Shown piece after piece: positions 7,633 through 11,465 of a stretch of DNA of 11,465 bases (within the stretch, counting starts at the first letter, position 1; every line of letters starts with the position of its first letter). A program made the translations under genes and the position numbers. Origin of the DNA: Desulfobacterales bacterium (GTDB lineage: Bacteria > Desulfobacterota > DSM-4660 > Desulfatiglandales > Desulfatiglandaceae); assembly GCA_021107495.1 (NCBI GenBank), contig JAIOSR010000369.1, positions 1-11,465 on the forward strand, read 5' to 3'. The notes beneath the pieces are model-generated. The model saw nothing but the letters and a program-made list of their open reading frames with translations. It did not search any database and was not told the DNA's origin.

Positions 7633-7661
7633 ACTGAAACCTTTTCTCCGGCCTGTTCGGA

Positions 7662-8279
7662 TCATTTCTCAGACTGGCTGTAGCTTTCCATGAGATCTAC
7701 TAACCTGATGGAATTTTCTTCCATTTCAAAAATCAGGGCGCCTGCCTTATCCTTCAGGTACCGGTAGCATACCAGGGTAGGTATCGCAACACAAAGTCCG
7801 GTAGCCGTTGTAATCAGGGCCTCGGCAATTCCACCGGCCAGGGGACCCGGGTTACCAATACCGTGGATCGATATGGCATTAAAGGTCTTGATCATCCCGG
7901 AAACCGTACCAAGAAGTCCCAGAAGGGGTGTCAAATTGGCAATTGTTGAGAGTATGGCCACATTTTTTTCAAGAATCGTTGCCTCCCGTGCCCCTCTTTC
8001 CTCGATTGCTTCTTTAACGAGCCACATGCCCCGTTGCGTACTTTTCAAACCCGCCAAAAAAATTTTGGCAATGGACGACGTATCACTCTGGCACAGAAAA
8101 ACCGCTTCTGCGATTTTCTGTTTTTGCAGCAGTTCTTTCACATTGCGGATGAACTCCTCGGGAAGAATATGCTTGCGCCTCAAGACCCACATGCGTTCAA
8201 AAAAAACAGCTAACGCCACAATGGAGCACAAAATAATCGGGTACATGAAGATGCCGCCCTTTACCAAGAAGTCAATCAT
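7662..8279 (-). CDS. exbB: ExbB/TolQ/MotA-family proton channel protein
   Basis: This 205-residue inner-membrane protein has three predicted membrane segments: about 12-33 (YPIILCSIVALAVFFERMWV), 106-130 and 150-173. The second carries the family signature TPLLGLLGTVSGMIKTF (117-133); the third carries GGIAEALITTATGLCVAIPT. Five or more copies surround ExbD helices to form a proton-driven motor in known homologues. The cytoplasmic loop between segments 1 and 2 (34-105) has the usual length, and the total matches short ExbB/TolQ proteins. ATG at 8279 has GGAGGT only 3 nt upstream, which is close but usable. A sigma70-type promoter lies at 8324-8353, giving a leader of about 40 nt, so this is probably the first gene of the leftward operon. 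ExbB versus TolQ is not resolved. Confidence 0.93.
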   Translation of the reverse strand: MIDFLVKGGIFMYPIILCSIVALAVFFERMWVLRRKHILPEEFIRNVKELLQKQKIAEAVFLCQSDTSSIAKIFLAGLKSTQRGMWLVKEAIEERGAREATILEKNVAILSTIANLTPLLGLLGTVSGMIKTFNAISIHGIGNPGPLAGGIAEALITTATGLCVAIPTLVCYRYLKDKAGALIFEMEENSIRLVDLMESYSQSEK

Positions 8280-8323
8280 AATACCTCCGAAAATTTTGAG
8301 TATATCTGTCTTCTATCTGTAGT

Positions 8324-8353
8324 ATTATATAGTTAGATCCATAAGGAAGTCAA
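8324..8353 (-). promoter_or_regulatory. Predicted sigma70-type promoter for exbB
   Basis: On the minus strand TTGACT (8353-8348) is followed after 18 nt by a perfect TATAAT (8329-8324). Transcription would start near 8317, about 38 nt ahead of the exbB ATG. Confidence 0.72.
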
Positions 8354-8411
8354 ATATGGAATTTTTTCATAAACACACAAACTCAAGCTCTGTCGCTTCT
8401 CAATCTATTCC

Positions 8412-8440
8412 TTGACACTTGGTGAACTTTTACAAATAAT
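8412..8440 (+). promoter_or_regulatory. Predicted sigma70-type promoter for the DUF6178-type gene
   Basis: A perfect TTGACA (8412-8417) is followed after 17 nt by AATAAT (8435-8440), one mismatch from TATAAT. Transcription would start near 8447, giving a leader of about 100 nt. It is divergent from the exbB promoter, with about 58 bp between the two -35 boxes. Confidence 0.7.
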
Positions 8441-8548
8441 ATCAATTGGTTTCTTTTCCTGCCACACAAAACCTCATCCCTCTGGCCTGTTAAGAGTGAG
8501 ATCGTCTGTGCCTGCCCGGGGATTGAATTTTTCAAAAGGACAAAGGCC

Positions 8549-10255
8549 TTGAAAACACAAAAAAATGAAAAAATCTCGGATTTAAGAGAGCAAAAATCTC
8601 CCATTAGCAGTGCATTGGATATTCTTAAAGAAGTATCCCCGCTTTCCGGCCAAATGGTCCTGGATCGAATTTTGAGAGAGGATAACCCACGGGAGTTGAT
8701 TCATGGTTTGCCCCAGGAAGATTTTTTTTGGCTCGTAAAAAAGGCTGGTGATAACGATTGTCTCACCTTGCTTGAAATGGCATCTCAAGATCAGTGGCAG
8801 TATCTTCTGGATATGGAACTGTGGAGAAAAGACCGCCTTAATCCGGACAAGGCCTTCCAATGGCTTGAAAAACTTAACCAGGCGGACCCTGATAAACTTG
8901 CAGGATGGCTGTTTGTAGAAGGCGAGGCCTTTGCCTATTTTTATTTCTTTAAAAGCATCCAGGTGGTGATCAAGGAAGAGGAAGAGGTTCTTAACCTGGA
9001 TGAAGATTTTATTTCCTTTGACGGAGTTTTTTATTTCAGGGTCCTTGACAAAAGATACAGAGAAACAATTGAAGGTATCCTGCGCGCCATGGCCGAATAT
9101 GACCTTGATCGTTACCAGGCGGTACTTTTGGGGCTTGCCGGTGTCCTCCCGGCAGAAATCGAAGAAGACATGTACCGTATGAGAAATATTCGTCTGGCCG
9201 AACATGGCTTTCTTCCCTTTGATGAAGCTCTTTCAATTTATGCTCCTCTGGATGCCGGGACGATTAGCGCCGAGGAACCGGGGGAGAATGCTCATATCTT
9301 TACCGATGAAATAGGGCGTTCCCTTGTCCCCGTCTCGCCCCTGTACCACGCCGGGGGCCCGAACCTGTTGATGGAAGCCTTCTCAATGATTACCGACGGT
9401 CTTTTGATGGACCGGATTCGCCTTGAATTTGCCGGTCTTTGTAACCAGATCCTCTCGGCGGACGGTATTATGGCCGACGATATTGAAGTTCTGATCAAGA
9501 CATGCAGAAAAGCTGCCGGATATTTGAACCTCACCCTTGAAAAACTATGCGGTGAGGATCTTGCTTCCGCCGAAAGGCTTCTGAGAGACCATTCCCTGGT
9601 ATCTGTTTTTCGCGTGGGGTTCGGCCTGGCCCTGAAACTGAAGTGGAAATCGGAGGCATGGTTAAAGAAAAGCTGGTTTTATGGCCACGACCTGGAGTTT
9701 GGCTTCTGGGGCGAAGACTGGGGTGGAACCCTGACCGGTCTTTTAGAAGACAAGCCCCGTTTTTACGTGGGTCTAAAAGAGGGAGAAGGATATAAGAACT
9801 TTGAAGAACTCGATGAGTTGGATGCCTGCGGCAGACTCATAAACCGCTTGAGGGTTTTAGACGGGTTGCTTGCTCGATTGACCGGGCTTTATCCATTGGA
9901 TGAGGCGGTCATTCAGAGTCCACGGTTGACCTTTCACAGGCTCCTCTTTAATTTCTGGGCCCGGCAACTGTTAAAATTAGAGCCGTGTTTTTCGAGCATT
10001 TCCCTGGCACAGGCCAGAGAATTCTTTGACCGCATAAGGGCCGGGAAGGAAGTTGCTCCATACCGGATTTCCGAATTTAAACAAAAACTTGTCCGCGATT
10101 TTGTGGCCTTGGATTCCTCTGTTGAGGCTGAAGACGCGGAAACCCTTAAAGCGACCTTATCCCTTATCTGGGAAGAATTCGGCGAGGAGTATCAATGGGT
10201 GTCCGCAAGTGATCTGGACGGGAGGTTCACAAAATTTATCCGGATCATGTCCTGA
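8549..10255 (+). CDS. DUF6178-type protein of unknown function
   Basis: This is a 568-residue, acidic, Trp- and Leu-rich protein with no signal peptide or clear membrane segment. I recognise it, by overall feel and not by search, as resembling the DUF6178 proteins of Desulfobacterota. The N-terminal 120 residues are made of short helical units with alternating acidic and hydrophobic positions (ELIHGLPQEDFFWLVKKAG, LLEMASQDQWQYLLDMELW), which recall the superhelical MgtE N-terminal or FliG-like fold; that link is inference. The middle (200-235) has EDMYRMRNIRLAEHGFLPFDEALSIY. The C-terminal half includes an aromatic-rich segment (WFYGHDLEFGFWGEDWGG, 376-393). No catalytic motif is evident. The start is TTG at 8549, with AAAGGA ending 8 nt upstream; no ATG is available before residue 78. 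It is transcribed alone, divergent from the exb operon, with its own promoter. The function is unknown. Confidence 0.8.
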   Translation: MKTQKNEKISDLREQKSPISSALDILKEVSPLSGQMVLDRILREDNPRELIHGLPQEDFFWLVKKAGDNDCLTLLEMASQDQWQYLLDMELWRKDRLNPDKAFQWLEKLNQADPDKLAGWLFVEGEAFAYFYFFKSIQVVIKEEEEVLNLDEDFISFDGVFYFRVLDKRYRETIEGILRAMAEYDLDRYQAVLLGLAGVLPAEIEEDMYRMRNIRLAEHGFLPFDEALSIYAPLDAGTISAEEPGENAHIFTDEIGRSLVPVSPLYHAGGPNLLMEAFSMITDGLLMDRIRLEFAGLCNQILSADGIMADDIEVLIKTCRKAAGYLNLTLEKLCGEDLASAERLLRDHSLVSVFRVGFGLALKLKWKSEAWLKKSWFYGHDLEFGFWGEDWGGTLTGLLEDKPRFYVGLKEGEGYKNFEELDELDACGRLINRLRVLDGLLARLTGLYPLDEAVIQSPRLTFHRLLFNFWARQLLKLEPCFSSISLAQAREFFDRIRAGKEVAPYRISEFKQKLVRDFVALDSSVEAEDAETLKATLSLIWEEFGEEYQWVSASDLDGRFTKFIRIMS

Positions 10256-10302
10256 TGTATAAGTTCAATATTTGGGGGAACTCGAATTTATGGGGACATC
10301 TC

Positions 10303-10578
10303 TTGAATAACGACCGGCGTCCGTCGAGGCATGGGGAACTCTTTTCAAAGAGGCGCATCTTTATTTTTACAACGCATCTGCCACGCCCCAAATACCTTAA
10401 CAACTCGGCTTCCGACAGGCGGGACAGCCAGACATTATAGGAGCTATCATCGAAGGGGCTGTCCGGGGCCGAATTGTAAAGAGGACCGCCGTGATTCGGG
10501 CAATAGCAAGATTATGCGTCTCTTTGAAAAGAGTTCCCCATGCCCCGCCACTGTGGAATCACGCCGCTCATTATTGAG
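10303..10578. repeat. Large imperfect palindrome (possible MITE or REP-type element)
   Basis: The 326-bp gap between the DUF6178-type gene and the permease is mostly one imperfect inverted repeat centred near 10440. Arms at 10328-10358 and 10514-10544 are complementary at 30 of 31 positions; the one mismatch would be a G-U pair in RNA. Further out, 10304-10320 pairs with 10561-10577 at 14 of 17 positions after a 9-nt length difference. Inside, ACAACTCGGC (10400-10409) roughly pairs with GCCGAATTGT (10468-10477), and GGACAGCC (10422-10429) pairs perfectly with GGCTGTCC (10457-10464). Each 31-nt arm also holds its own small hairpin, CTCTTT-TC-AAAGAG. No transposase gene and no clear target duplication are seen. 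Confidence 0.8.
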
Positions 10579-10581
10579 CTA

Positions 10582-11349
10582 TCACGTCCTGATCTCCTGA
10601 ACCATAAATACCATGTATGAAATCGCAAAGCAGAGCAGGGTTATGGCAATAAGGGCAGTCATATGCGGAAACACGACAATAATGCTCTGGCCCAATGGGA
10701 GGGGATTCTGAAAACGGGACGCTAAGAGCTTCTCCATGGGACTCATTAGGACCAGTGAGCGCGTTGTCTTCCTCATGGGATCAATAATTATAGCAGTGGC
10801 CTCGGAATAGAGTACCATGGGAGAAGAAAGCGAAACCATTTCCTTGATCCGGGCATTTTTGAGCACGATTTCCGGTTTTGTCTTCTTTTGCCTGTCCACA
10901 GGCGCGACCGTATTGGCAACCACGTCAGCCCCGAGTGATATAAAAAAGGAGAGAAAAATCCAGAGCGCGGCCGATGCCAGTGCGGATGTGGCAATGCTCC
11001 TGAAAAGGATGGAAAACAGGATAGAAACCCCGAGCCAGAAGGATATGTAAAAAATGCTGATGATAAGGTAAATAAACAGGCGCCACACCTCTTCAACTCC
11101 GGGAACGAGTCCCACAAACGCCATACCGAGACCGGAGATGACTAAGACAGTTGAAAGCAGCATAATGCTTATCGTGGCTACACCTGCCAGGAATTTCCCG
11201 TTGATAACCGCGTCCCGGTAAATGGGCTGGGATATAAGCTTAATAAGGGTCCCGTGTGCCCTTTCACGGTTGATAGAATCAAAACCCAGTACCAGGCCGA
11301 TAAGAGGGCCGAAAAAGGCCACGAACTGGACCATTGAAAACAGGGCCCC
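10582..11349 (-). CDS. ABC-2 type (NosY-like) transporter permease, N-terminus missing
   Basis: This is the C-terminal part, 255 residues, of an integral membrane permease. It opens in mid-protein with GALFSMVQFVAFFGPLIGLV and then has LGFDSINRERAHGTLIKLIS, a cytoplasmic motif typical of ABC-2 permeases of the NosY/GldF group. Further membrane segments lie at about 53-80, 85-112, 114-140 and 222-245, counting from the Met at 11334. A long polar loop (about 140-215) follows the fourth, and the protein ends MVQEIRT. Such permeases work with a separate ATPase subunit, which is not in the window. The Met at 11334 is not a likely start, since the frame is open above it and family members have another membrane segment and a long loop before this point. 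The gene is broken by adapter sequence beginning at 11350, not by a biological event. Substrate is unknown. Confidence 0.88.
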   Translation of the reverse strand, partial: GALFSMVQFVAFFGPLIGLVLGFDSINRERAHGTLIKLISQPIYRDAVINGKFLAGVATISIMLLSTVLVISGLGMAFVGLVPGVEEVWRLFIYLIISIFYISFWLGVSILFSILFRSIATSALASAALWIFLSFFISLGADVVANTVAPVDRQKKTKPEIVLKNARIKEMVSLSSPMVLYSEATAIIIDPMRKTTRSLVLMSPMEKLLASRFQNPLPLGQSIIVVFPHMTALIAITLLCFAISYMVFMVQEIRT

Positions 11350-11378
11350 AGATCGGAAGAGCGTCGTGTAGGGAAAGA
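11350..11378. other. Illumina adapter sequence (assembly artefact)
   Basis: These 29 bases begin AGATCGGAAGAGCGTCGTGT and continue with AGGGAAAGA, identical to the start of the standard Illumina TruSeq universal adapter in reverse complement. Read on the minus strand they encode FPTRRSSDL, a well-known mark of adapter contamination in predicted proteins. The sequence is not genomic. Confidence 0.97.
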
Positions 11379-11465
11379 ATACAAGACTGCGTGGTGGCGC
11401 TGAGACTTCTATATCAATTTCAAGCGATAGCCTGAGCTTTCGTCGACGAGGCGCGGTTCACTATA
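11379..11465. other. Untrustworthy contig tail after the adapter
   Basis: No gene is visible in these 87 bases. The first 22 bases agree with the expected continuation of the adapter at 11 positions without gaps, as would a low-quality read end. The remainder matches nothing I recognise and should be treated as artefact. Confidence 0.75.

Larger units (their letters stand above)
7379..7661. other. Repeat-filled intergenic gap between exbB and exbD
   Basis: This 283-bp stretch carries no credible gene. It is dominated at both ends by variants of GGTTCAA/TTGAACC and GGTTCACGG/CCGTGAACC in both orientations, with about 130 bp of AT-rich sequence between them. Partner genes exbB and exbD normally sit next to each other, so the gap looks like an insertion or a repeat expansion inside the operon. 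I found no convincing promoter for exbD here. Confidence 0.7.

Noticed and set aside
10303..10578. The palindrome as an integron attC site or a CRISPR array.
   Set aside because: No RYYYAAC/GTTRRRY core sites and no regular repeat-spacer pattern; there is a single symmetric structure only.
10566..10579. GCTCATTATTGAGC hairpin just past the permease stop, as a terminator.
   Set aside because: No T-run follows on the minus strand, and the hairpin is part of the outer arm of the large palindrome.
10331..10600. Plus-strand small protein starting MGNSFQRG within the palindrome.
   Set aside because: No ribosome site, low-complexity origin in an inverted repeat, and no known domain. The same peptide start appears on the other strand because of the symmetry.
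11178..11384. 68-residue minus-strand frame starting MYSFPTRRSSDL.
   Set aside because: Its N-terminus is translated adapter sequence, and the rest is a shadow of the permease gene.

Overview
The window looks like one end of a metagenomic contig from an anaerobic deltaproteobacterium (Desulfobacterota, possibly sulfate-reducing or syntrophic). This rests on inference from gene content: a DUF6178-type protein, PAS-rich sensor kinases, a short MetE-like methyltransferase with GIGS and IPFWPQL motifs, an ExbB/ExbD pair with a linked FtsB-like protein, and a NosY-like ABC-2 permease. No rRNA or tRNA gene was found, so the taxonomy is tentative.

Layout, left to right. Positions 1-2003 (-) hold a four-PAS sensor histidine kinase that runs off the left edge inside its ATPase domain. 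Positions 2063-4414 (-) hold a second kinase, PAS-PAS-GAF-HisKA-HATPase, with a cysteine cluster near its C-terminus; it lies just upstream of the first in transcription order and the two probably form a sensory unit. Positions 4619-8279 (-) hold a gene group transcribed leftward: exbB, a repeat-filled gap of 283 bp, exbD, an ftsB/divIC-like gene, a TPR protein and a MetE-like methyltransferase. The last four genes overlap end to end. A good sigma70-type promoter (8324-8353) precedes exbB. A divergent promoter (8412-8440) serves a 568-residue DUF6178-type protein at 8549-10255 (+).

Between this gene and the convergent ABC-2 permease lies a large imperfect palindrome (about 10303-10578). It has 31-nt arms with a single mismatch and looks like a MITE- or REP-type element. 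The permease gene (10582-11349, -) is cut off because an Illumina adapter sequence sits at 11350-11378. The last 116 bases are therefore not trustworthy genomic sequence.

Functional reading: the ExbB/ExbD proton-driven motor, the FtsB-like septum protein and the TPR protein suggest a cell-envelope or division module. The MetE-like enzyme at its end is probably co-transcribed but biochemically separate. No well-supported new defence or mobile system was found. The points most worth a second look are the palindromic element, the cysteine-rich kinase, the interrupted exbB-exbD pair and the adapter artefact.
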